Positions 22,759 to 29,266 of a DNA stretch of 52,629 nt are shown piece by piece (positions within the stretch are counted from its first letter, which is position 1; each line of letters starts with the position of its first letter). Made by a program: the position numbers and the translations under genes. Source of the stretch: Actinomycetota bacterium (GTDB taxonomy: Bacteria > Actinomycetota > Geothermincolia > Geothermincolales > RBG-13-55-18); contig JABLXL010000013.1 in assembly GCA_013178005.1 (NCBI GenBank), forward strand, positions 1 to 52,629, written 5' to 3'. The notes beneath the pieces were generated by a model. It searched no databases and was not told the DNA's origin. It saw nothing but the letters and a program-made list of their open reading frames with translations.

Positions 22759-23664
22759 CTGGGATCGCTTTCGGATTTCCTGGGCAACTGCCCGCAGTAC
22801 ATCGCTAACGGGCTCGCCAACGGGTGCATATACATCCTGGTGGCCATGGGGTTCAACATCATCTTCAACTCCACCGGCATCATCAACTTCGCCCAGGGCG
22901 AGTTCAGCATGTTCGGGGGGTTGTTCGCTTATACCCTGGCGGTCTCCCTCAGTTTGCCGCTCTACCTTGCCGTACTGCTGGCCCTGGTCATCACCGCCCT
23001 CATTGGCGCCTTCATGGAGCGCCTCTTGATCTTTCCCCTGCGCAGGGCAAGCGTGCTGGTGGCCATCATCGCCACCATCGGGGCTTCCATATTCTACAAG
23101 TCCCTTGGGCGCATCCTCTGGCCGAAGGAGGCCTACAAGGTTCCCGAGTTCACGCCTGGGAACATTTCCCTCCCCGGTGCCACCATATCCCGACAGTCCC
23201 TGTGGGTGTTCGGGCTGACCGTGGTAAGCGTGACCGCGGTCTACCTTTTCCTCAACCACACCAGGGCCGGCAAGGCACTGCGGGCTTGCTCCGTCAACCG
23301 CCTGGCCGCCAGCCTGGTAGGGATAAACGTCGCGCGCATGTCCCTGTACTCCTTTATACTGGCAGCCACGCTGGGGGGGGTGGCGGGGCTTGCCAACGCG
23401 CCCTACGCCAGCTATTCCATCGGGCTGTTCCTGGGGGTGAAAGGCTTCACGGCGGCGGTGGTCGGCGGTCTGGGCAACACCTTCGGGGCGGTGACGGGCG
23501 GGATCTTTCTGGGCCTGTTGGAGGAGCTCATCCCCGGTTTCCTCACCGTGGTCCTGGGCGTTTCCACGGGATACAAGGACGCGGTGGCGGCCGTATTGCT
23601 CATCGCGGTGTTGCTGTCGAGGCCGCAGGGGATACTGGGCCGCGGAGTGGTGGAGAAGGTCTGA
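22759..23664 (+). CDS. livH: Branched-chain amino-acid-type ABC transporter permease LivH
   Basis: 301-residue inner-membrane permease with about eight membrane segments. The family N-terminus is present (QYIANGLANGCIYILVAMGF, then STGIINFAQGEFSMFGG), as is the mid-protein LRACSVNRLAASLVGIN coupling loop that contacts the ATPases. The frame is closed by TAA at 22756-22758, and the next ATG/GTG/TTG would remove the first conserved helix, so translation very likely begins at CTG 22759, behind GGGGAGAGG (22747-22755). This rare start is flagged. It forms the membrane heterodimer with LivM, whose ATG lies one base after this stop. Confidence 0.93.
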   Translation: MGSLSDFLGNCPQYIANGLANGCIYILVAMGFNIIFNSTGIINFAQGEFSMFGGLFAYTLAVSLSLPLYLAVLLALVITALIGAFMERLLIFPLRRASVLVAIIATIGASIFYKSLGRILWPKEAYKVPEFTPGNISLPGATISRQSLWVFGLTVVSVTAVYLFLNHTRAGKALRACSVNRLAASLVGINVARMSLYSFILAATLGGVAGLANAPYASYSIGLFLGVKGFTAAVVGGLGNTFGAVTGGIFLGLLEELIPGFLTVVLGVSTGYKDAVAAVLLIAVLLSRPQGILGRGVVEKV

Positions 23665-23665
23665 T

Positions 23666-24781
23666 ATGCGGCACGGGAGACGGGAGATGGGGGAGGATGC
23701 GGCGGCGAAAGGACCGCGTGCGAGGGCAATCGAGGCTTTTAACCTGCCCTTATTCCTGAAAAGGAACGCTTTGCTCATCGCGTTTTCGGCTTTCATCATG
23801 GTCATGCCCGCCTGGGCGTCGCCCCTGTCGAAGCCGCTCGGCATCCCCATCATACTGACCATGCGCCTGGTGGGAGTCTATGCCATCGTGGCGGTAGGCC
23901 TGAACCTTCTCATGGGCTACGCGGGCCAGGTGTCCCTCGGCCACGGAGCCTTCTTCGGCATAGGGGCTTACACCTCGGCGCTGCTCACCGCCAGGGCGGG
24001 ACTGCCGGTCTGGGTGGGGATACCCTGCGCGGTGCTCGTGGCCTTGATCTTCGGCGTGTTGCTGGCGCCGGTGCTGCGCCTCAAGGGACATTACCTGGCC
24101 ATGGCCACCCTGGCCATGGGCATCGTGATATTCGTGTTCATGCGCGAGATGACCTGGCTCACGGGCGGAAACGACGGCGTGCGCAACATACCCGACCTCG
24201 CGCTGCCCTTCCTGAAGGTCACCACCACCCAGGGGGAGTTCTACTACGTGTGGGTGATCGCCATTGTCGCTCTCGCGCTTTGCTCCAACCTGGTCAATTC
24301 GCGCGTGGGCAGAGCCATGCGCGCCCTGCACCAGTCCGAGGTGGCGGCGGAGGCCATGGGCGTCCCGGTTTCCTCCATGAAAAAAAGGACTTTCGTGCTT
24401 TCCGCGGCCCTGGGCGGGCTGGCCGGAGCCCTCTTCGCCCACCTGCAGGGCTTCATAGACCCGAACCAGTTCTCCATCCTGCTCTCCATATCGCTGGTCA
24501 CCATGGTGGTCATCGGCGGGATGGAGAGCGTGTGGGGTTCCGTATTCGGAGCCGGCCTCATCACCTTCCTCCCCAAGTTGGTGGAGGCGCTGCCGCGCTG
24601 GCTCGGCGACGTGCCTGATTGGCTGGAGAAATACAGCAATTACGAGGGCATGGTCCTCGGCGTCATCATCATGTTGACCATGGTGTTCATGCCCTCGGGG
24701 ATCACCAAGGGGCTGGTGGACTTGGTGCGTAATCGCAGAAGCCCCTTCGTCAACCCGTTCCGCAGAAAGGCGGTGGACTGA
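23666..24781 (+). CDS. livM: Branched-chain amino-acid-type ABC transporter permease LivM
   Basis: 371-residue second permease. A basic cytoplasmic leader of about 35 residues precedes roughly ten hydrophobic segments. The LivM signature VGLNLLMGYAGQVSLGHGAFFGIGAY is at about residues 75-100, and the coupling loop MRALHQSEVAAEAMGV is typical. A short charged C-terminal tail follows the last helix. ATG 23666 is used; ATG 23687, which has GACGGGAG upstream, is an alternative that trims seven residues. It ends directly against livG (TGA then TTG with no gap). Confidence 0.95.
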   Translation: MRHGRREMGEDAAAKGPRARAIEAFNLPLFLKRNALLIAFSAFIMVMPAWASPLSKPLGIPIILTMRLVGVYAIVAVGLNLLMGYAGQVSLGHGAFFGIGAYTSALLTARAGLPVWVGIPCAVLVALIFGVLLAPVLRLKGHYLAMATLAMGIVIFVFMREMTWLTGGNDGVRNIPDLALPFLKVTTTQGEFYYVWVIAIVALALCSNLVNSRVGRAMRALHQSEVAAEAMGVPVSSMKKRTFVLSAALGGLAGALFAHLQGFIDPNQFSILLSISLVTMVVIGGMESVWGSVFGAGLITFLPKLVEALPRWLGDVPDWLEKYSNYEGMVLGVIIMLTMVFMPSGITKGLVDLVRNRRSPFVNPFRRKAVD

Positions 24782-25582
24782 TTGGCCGCAGGGGCGACCG
24801 CGACGTCGTTTTCGGAAGGAACGCTGCTTTGCGCGCGTGAAATCACCAAATCCTTCGGGGGGTTGACCGCCGTAAAGGCTGTGTCCTTCGAGGTGCACGA
24901 GGGCGACATCAAGGCCATCATCGGACCCAACGGGGCGGGAAAGACCACCCTCTACGACCTCCTCACCGGGATCTACCGCCCCGATTCCGGCGCCATCTAC
25001 TTCGGCGGGAAAGATATCGTCGGACTCCCCCCACACCGCATCACCGCCATGGGGATCGCGCGCACCTTCCAGACCGTGCGCCTTTTCCCGGAGATGACGG
25101 TCGCGGAAAACGTCATGGTGGGGATGCACCACCGAACCCGCGCCGGGTTCACGACATGCGCCCTCAAGCTGCCCTTGTCCAGGCGCGAGGAAGCATGGAT
25201 GAAGGAGGAGGCCTTGGCCACACTCGATATCGTGGGACTGGAGATGCAGGGTGACAGCCTCGCGGGCTCTTTGCCCTTCGGCCAGCAGCGCCTGCTCGAG
25301 CTGGCTCGCGCCCTCGCCACCAAACCACGCTTGCTGCTCCTCGACGAACCGGCCTCGGGGCTCAACGCTTACGAGACCCGGGAACTGGGAGACATCATCT
25401 ACCGCGTGAGGGATATGGGCATAACGGTGGTGCTGGTGGAGCACGACATGGGCCTGGTGATGAGGGTCTCCGAGAAGGTCCTGGTGCTGGACTACGGGGA
25501 AACAATCGCCGAGGGGACGCCGGAGGAGATAAGGTCCGATCCGCGGGTTATCGAAGCCTACCTGGGATCGGAGGTGGACTGA
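24782..25582 (+). CDS. livG: Branched-chain amino-acid-type ABC transporter ATPase LivG
   Basis: 266-residue ATP-binding subunit. Walker A is GPNGAGKTT near residues 45-53, the signature is SLPFGQQRLLELARAL (a LivG-type variant of LSGGQ), Walker B is LLLLDEPASGLN, and the switch histidine is in VLVEHDMGLVM. The internal GIARTFQTVRLFPEMTV stretch is the LivG Q-loop region. TTG 24782 follows the livM stop without a gap. The first 16 residues are a non-conserved leader, so a later start cannot be excluded. It pairs with LivF to power LivHM. Confidence 0.96.
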   Translation: MAAGATATSFSEGTLLCAREITKSFGGLTAVKAVSFEVHEGDIKAIIGPNGAGKTTLYDLLTGIYRPDSGAIYFGGKDIVGLPPHRITAMGIARTFQTVRLFPEMTVAENVMVGMHHRTRAGFTTCALKLPLSRREEAWMKEEALATLDIVGLEMQGDSLAGSLPFGQQRLLELARALATKPRLLLLDEPASGLNAYETRELGDIIYRVRDMGITVVLVEHDMGLVMRVSEKVLVLDYGETIAEGTPEEIRSDPRVIEAYLGSEVD

Positions 25583-25710
25583 TGGGGGACGCGGTTTTGA
25601 ATGAGCGCATCGCGGAGAAGACCGGGGGAGGAGACGGACGGCTGGACGCCCTCGCTTACGGTGACACGTCCGCGAGCCCAGGTTCAGGAGGGACGATTTG
25701 CTGGAGATAA
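25582..25710 (+). CDS. Possible 42-residue ORF bridging livG and livF
   Basis: The 115-bp gap between livG and livF is the only sizeable gap inside the transporter permease/ATPase block. An ATG at 25582 overlaps the livG stop (TGATG) and the frame runs 42 codons, ending 12 bases inside livF. The product (starts MGDAVLNERIAEKTGGG) is hydrophilic and matches nothing I recognise. It may be a coupling ORF, a decayed segment or chance. Confidence 0.25.
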   Translation: MGDAVLNERIAEKTGGGDGRLDALAYGDTSASPGSGGTICWR

Positions 25711-26450
25711 AGGGCCTTTCGGCCTTCTACGGGAACATCGAGGCCCTTAGGGCGGTGGACCTCTGGGCGAGGGCCGGGCGCATCACCACCATCATCGGAG
25801 CCAACGGAGCCGGGAAGACGACCCTGCTGCGTGCGATATCCGGCCTTGTGCCGGTGCGTTACGGCGAGATCCGCTACGTGGGGCAGGATATAACCAACTT
25901 AGAGCCACACCGCATCGTGAAGATGGGGATATCGCATGTTCCGGAGGGACGCCAGGTCTTTTCCGACATGAGCGTGGAAGAGAACCTCATGCTCGGGGCC
26001 TACCTGCGCTCACGTCGCAGGGATGGAGCGGGCATAAAAAGGGACCTTGAGATGGTCTATGGGGTTTTCCCCGTGCTCGAGGAAAGGAAAGGGCAGGCGG
26101 CGGGAACGCTCTCGGGAGGGGAGCAGCAGATGCTCGCCATAGGCAGGGCGCTCCTGTCCAGGCCGCGCCTGCTGCTCCTGGACGAGCCTTCCATGGGGCT
26201 GGCCCCCCTGGTGATAAAGGACATCTTCTCGTGCCTGAAACGGCTGCACGAGGAAGGTCTTACCCTGCTTCTGGTGGAGCAGGACGCACAGATAGCCCTG
26301 AGCGTTTCCGATTACGGCTACGTGATGCGCGCGGGAAAGATCCGCATGGAGGGGGAAGCCCGCGAATTGCTGGGGAGGGAGGAGATCAGGAGCCTCTACC
26401 TGGGCGAGGAGGCGGCGACGGAAGGAGTCGGGGATGGAGATCAAGTTTGA
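25698..26450 (+). CDS. livF: Branched-chain amino-acid-type ABC transporter ATPase LivF
   Basis: 250-residue second ATPase of the importer. It begins [21 protein letters not shown] as LivF proteins do, with Walker [10 protein letters not shown], the LivF-type [18 protein letters not shown], signature [15 protein letters not shown], Walker [14 protein letters not shown], and VEQDAQIAL around the switch region. The C-terminus extends about 12 acidic residues beyond the usual end and overlaps hisI by 17 bp. TTG 25698 is supported by AGGAGGG at 25687-25693. Confidence 0.96.
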   Translation: MLEIKGLSAFYGNIEALRAVDLWARAGRITTIIGANGAGKTTLLRAISGLVPVRYGEIRYVGQDITNLEPHRIVKMGISHVPEGRQVFSDMSVEENLMLGAYLRSRRRDGAGIKRDLEMVYGVFPVLEERKGQAAGTLSGGEQQMLAIGRALLSRPRLLLLDEPSMGLAPLVIKDIFSCLKRLHEEGLTLLLVEQDAQIALSVSDYGYVMRAGKIRMEGEARELLGREEIRSLYLGEEAATEGVGDGDQV

Positions 26451-26802
26451 CGATCAGGGCCTGGTGCCCGCCATCATACAGGACGCGGAAAACGGCGAGG
26501 TGCTAATGCTGGCATACATGAACCGGGAGTCCCTGCGGCGCACCCTGGAGAGCGGCCGCACCTGGTTCTGGAGCCGCAGCCGCCAGGAGTACTGGTGTAA
26601 AGGGGAGACCTCCGGCCACCGCCAGTACGTGAGGGAGATCCGCTACGACTGCGACGGCGACGCCCTGCTGGTGAAGGTCCTCCAGGTAGGCCCCGCCTGC
26701 CATACCGGCGAGAGGTCGTGTTTCTATCGCGAGCTGGAAGGCGCGAAGGTGGACCTCGGCCCCGGGGAGCGGGAAGGAGAAGGAAGCTTTCCCAGGGAAT
26801 AA
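26434..26802 (+). CDS. hisI: Phosphoribosyl-AMP cyclohydrolase
   Basis: 122-residue HisI that opens the adenine ring of phosphoribosyl-AMP in the third step of histidine synthesis. The zinc/magnesium residues are visible in [23 protein letters not shown] and [12 protein letters not shown]. There is no fused HisE pyrophosphohydrolase domain. ATG 26434 has AAGGAG upstream and overlaps the end of livF, so expression is tied to the transporter operon rather than directly to hisF, which lies 5.2 kb upstream. The following spacer 26803-27006 contains no gene or clear promoter. Confidence 0.97.
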   Translation: MEIKFDDQGLVPAIIQDAENGEVLMLAYMNRESLRRTLESGRTWFWSRSRQEYWCKGETSGHRQYVREIRYDCDGDALLVKVLQVGPACHTGERSCFYRELEGAKVDLGPGEREGEGSFPRE

Positions 26803-27006
26803 TCCAGATGAGCGTGTAGCGTGAGGCCGGAGCATCCATCGAGACCTGGGCCTGAGGGCGCACAGTCGCGGTAGTAGCGGATGACTGACATTTCGAGTAG
26901 CTACGGCGGAGCCCGCAAGCCCGACGTAAGGTAGAGGGGTGTTTAAGCCGGGAGGAATCGCTGCCGAAAAAACCTTGCAGGCCGCGGCGTGACGAAAGGA
27001 AGATAA

Positions 27007-27732
27007 ATGAAGGCGTGCCCGAGTTGCGGCGCCGAGAACCCCGACGAGTCCACTTTCTGTTCGCTTTGCCTCGCGAGATTCCAGGTAGCAACACCCAGCG
27101 CACCCGTGCAGGGATCTCCCTCCCCCGGGGTACCGGAACCCCCGGCGCAGCCCGTGCGGGAGGAATACGTCTCTCCGGGAGACTACCATTCCCTGGCGCG
27201 GGAGGAGTACGCGCAACCCGGGCCTTCCGGGAGCGCGTTCCGTTCGGCGGCCGTGAGCCACCCGGGGGCAATCGCGGGAGCGCCCCTGCCCTCCTGGGCG
27301 CGACAGCGAAGCAAGACGGATATCGCCCTGCTGGTGCTCAAGTACTCGTTCATCGCCTATCTGCTCCTGTTCGGGGTGAATTTCCTGATCGGCCTCTTCA
27401 TTTTCGGGGCCGCTTTCGGGGGAAGCGAATCTGGCTTCACCTTTGGCGTGGGAATGCTGTACCTTGCTGACGCCGTGGTATTGATCCTTTCGGGTTTCTG
27501 GGCTTCCAGGCAGGCCATGCATGCCGGACGCGGATGGGCCTACGGCCTCTCCACGGTCGCGGCGGTGGTTTTCTTCTGGGAGCCCTTGATATCGATCATC
27601 ATCGTGCTGCTCATATCCGGCGAGTTCTTCGTGCCCATCTTCAACCTGGCCGGCATCCTGGTGGCCATCTTTCTCTACCTGCCCCTGGGCGCCCTGGGTG
27701 GATGGGCGGCGGAAAAGAGGTACATGGGTTGA
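27007..27732 (+). CDS. Zinc-ribbon multi-pass membrane protein
   Basis: 241-residue protein of unknown function. Residues 4-21 form a four-cysteine zinc ribbon (CPSCGAENPDESTFCSLC). A Pro-rich low-complexity linker (22-105) follows, then four hydrophobic segments: about 110-135, 145-165, 177-200 and 205-232. The ribbon-linker-membrane layout resembles other prokaryotic zinc-ribbon membrane proteins, with no enzymatic motif. ATG 27007 has AAAGGAAG upstream. The next gene carries a near-identical N-terminal ribbon, so the two are a functional pair or share an assembly partner (inference). Confidence 0.75.
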   Translation: MKACPSCGAENPDESTFCSLCLARFQVATPSAPVQGSPSPGVPEPPAQPVREEYVSPGDYHSLAREEYAQPGPSGSAFRSAAVSHPGAIAGAPLPSWARQRSKTDIALLVLKYSFIAYLLLFGVNFLIGLFIFGAAFGGSESGFTFGVGMLYLADAVVLILSGFWASRQAMHAGRGWAYGLSTVAAVVFFWEPLISIIIVLLISGEFFVPIFNLAGILVAIFLYLPLGALGGWAAEKRYMG

Positions 27733-27858
27733 GAGGGCGATACGTTGCGGCAGGAGATGGGGTCCCTGATGCGATGGGCGTGAGTCCCCTGAAGGTATAT
27801 TGATGGTTTATCCTCATTAATGTGGAAATCTGGTTATGGGCGGGGAGGCTGAAGGGCG

Positions 27859-28494
27859 ATGAGATGTCCAAAATGTGGTGCCGAGAACCCGGAAGGCGCC
27901 GAGTTCTGTTCCCTGTGCATGGAGCGGCTGAGCGAGGGTGTCGCCGCGGCGGATCGGGGAATGGACCGTACGGCCCAGGGCCATTACGTGGCGCCGAGCG
28001 AATGGAGGGGGGACGCGGAGGTGCTGCGTCCCAAGCTCAGCCCGGCGGTGGAGAAGAAGGTGAGCAGGTTCCGCTTGAAATTGCTCATCTACGGCATCGC
28101 GGTCACCGCAGTGGTGGTGTGGCTGGCGCTGAGCCTCACGGTCTGGTCCAATCCCTCCCCGGGCGCTGTTTGCGAACGCCTACTGGACGCCGCCAACCGG
28201 AAGGACGCGGCGGCCTTCGTGGAACTCTTCGTCCCTCGGGACAGGGCGTCAGCGGAGGACATGTACCAGAGCGTGTCCATGTACCTGGGCGGGACCGGAA
28301 GGTACTCCGGCGTATCCGTGAGCGCCGACGTGCTCAGCCCCTACAACGCGCGTTGCTACTTGGAGGGGGGGCGGATCGAAACCTCGTCCGGTTCGGCTTT
28401 CGAGATCACGCCCGAAAGCAACCTCATCATCTCCCTGGAAAACCGCGACGGCCGCTGGTACGTAACCGCGTTGGGCACCGACATACTGCCCTGA
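27859..28494 (+). CDS. Zinc-ribbon single-pass membrane protein with extracytoplasmic domain
   Basis: 211-residue protein. An N-terminal zinc ribbon CPKCGAENPEGAEFCSLC (residues 3-20) and a charged linker lead to one membrane helix (LLIYGIAVTAVVVWLALSL, about 75-93). An outside domain of about 115 residues follows, beginning AVCERLLDAANRKDAAAFVELF and ending in beta-rich sequence (SLENRDGRWYVTAL). That pattern resembles NTF2-like or DUF4878-type domains of bacterial surface proteins (weak assignment). The ribbon is clearly related to that of the previous gene. The 126-bp gap between them has no strong promoter. Confidence 0.75.
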   Translation: MRCPKCGAENPEGAEFCSLCMERLSEGVAAADRGMDRTAQGHYVAPSEWRGDAEVLRPKLSPAVEKKVSRFRLKLLIYGIAVTAVVVWLALSLTVWSNPSPGAVCERLLDAANRKDAAAFVELFVPRDRASAEDMYQSVSMYLGGTGRYSGVSVSADVLSPYNARCYLEGGRIETSSGSAFEITPESNLIISLENRDGRWYVTALGTDILP

Positions 28495-28510
28495 AAAGAC
28501 GGCTTATTCC

Positions 28511-28540
28511 CCGCGTGATGCGCCCTTGACGCATTCGCGG
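28511..28540 (+). terminator. Hairpin after the zinc-ribbon genes
   Basis: CCGCG-tg-ATGCG and CGCAT-t-CGCGG pair around a 7-base loop, 17 bp after the stop of the second zinc-ribbon gene. The stem is strong but no T-tract follows, so terminator function is tentative. Confidence 0.45.
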
Positions 28541-28601
28541 AGGCGCCTGTCTGGTTCGCTCGGATGGACTTAGGTTCGATTCATGGGGAGGCTCCCGCGG
28601 A

Positions 28602-28814
28602 ATGGGTTGGAGCGAGAGTTATTACAGGGACATGGCCACGGAGGCGGCTCTGGAGCTGGAAGAGCGCTTGAGGGAACTGGAGGAGGCCTTCGGAAGGCTG
28701 CGCGGCTCCGCCTCAACCTACAGGCATTTCCATCCCCTCTACGAGGAGCTCGTCCGGCGGGTGGAGGTATGGGAAACGGAGCTTGAGGCTTTGCGGCGGA
28801 AAGATGGAAGTTGA
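28602..28814 (+). CDS. Small helical protein of unknown function
   Basis: 70-residue ORF with GGGGAGG at 28585-28591 ten bases before ATG 28602. The product is charged and almost entirely helical by appearance (ATEAALELEERLRELEEAFGRL, then YEELVRRVEVWETELEALRR), consistent with a two-helix coiled coil. No family recognised. The TTG-free reading frame, good site and amphipathic pattern favour a real gene, but it could be chance in GC-rich DNA. It is followed by TATAAT at 28816-28821. Confidence 0.5.
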   Translation: MGWSESYYRDMATEAALELEERLRELEEAFGRLRGSASTYRHFHPLYEELVRRVEVWETELEALRRKDGS

Positions 28815-28936
28815 TTATAATGGCCAGCGTCGACATGCCGATATCAATTGGAATTTTCATGGCCTACGTTTCCCTCCCGCCGTTATCCCGATATACAGAA
28901 AGGCCTAGCGCAAAGCGAAAAGCGCGGCTCGGTCCG

Positions 28937-28965
28937 TTCAACCTTTCGGCCCGGGGTGCTACAAT
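28937..28965 (+). promoter_or_regulatory. Promoter of the tRNA-Leu gene
   Basis: TTCAAC (28937-28942), a 17-bp spacer and TACAAT (28960-28965) end 13 bp before the first base of the tRNA. Spacing and position are those expected for a sigma-70-type tRNA promoter. Another TATAAT at 28816 lies further upstream. Confidence 0.7.
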
Positions 28966-28978
28966 AGCGGTCGGAGAC

Positions 28979-29065
28979 GCCGGAGTGGCGGAACAGGTAG
29001 ACGCGCTGGTCTCAAAAACCAGTGGGGGCAACCCCGTGCCGGTTCGAGTCCGGCCTTCGGCACCA
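28979..29065 (+). tRNA. tRNA-Leu (anticodon CAA)
   Basis: The acceptor GCCGGAG pairs with CTTCGGC (one G-U), followed by A and an encoded CCA (29063-29065). The anticodon stem CTGGT/ACCAG encloses the loop CTCAAAA with anticodon CAA at 29013-29015, reading UUG. A long variable arm (TGGGGGCAACCCC) identifies a type II tRNA, and the T arm is GCCGG-TTCGAGT-CCGGC. The G18-G19-type D loop is present in CAGGTAGA. UUG is notable here because TTG is also a frequent start codon in this window. Confidence 0.97.
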
Positions 29066-29071
29066 CAAGGA

Positions 29072-29095
29072 ATGCCCCGCTCGCCGGGGCATTTT
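29072..29095 (+). terminator. Intrinsic terminator of tRNA-Leu
   Basis: A perfect 8-bp stem ATGCCCCG-ctcgc-CGGGGCAT begins 6 bp after the tRNA CCA end and is followed by TTT then A. Confidence 0.8.
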
Positions 29096-29188
29096 ACACG
29101 TGAAGACGAGGTGGGCATGGCGGCTCGATCTCGAGCGCGTTTCTGTCACTGGGGGATACTATCATAAGGCTACGTTCTCCTTGGGTGA

Positions 29189-29217
29189 GGGGACGGGACG
29201 CAATGTATCCCGTCCCC
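29189..29217 (+). other. Strong hairpin 50 bp upstream of polA
   Basis: A perfect 10-bp stem GGGGACGGGA and TCCCGTCCCC encloses the loop CGCAATGTA. It has no T-tract. It may be a second terminator blocking read-through from the tRNA or a structure in the polA leader. Confidence 0.55.
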
Positions 29218-29266
29218 GAACCTCTCCCCCACGTTAAGGGACGTATTGGAATGGCAGGAGGCGACT

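Noticed and set aside
23750-25444. Minus-strand frame of 564 codons across livM and livG
   Set aside because: Antisense to clear transporter genes; His/Gly/Glu-rich composition without domains.
28573-28582. GGTTCGATTC resembling a tRNA T loop
   Set aside because: No flanking complementary stem and no cloverleaf around it.
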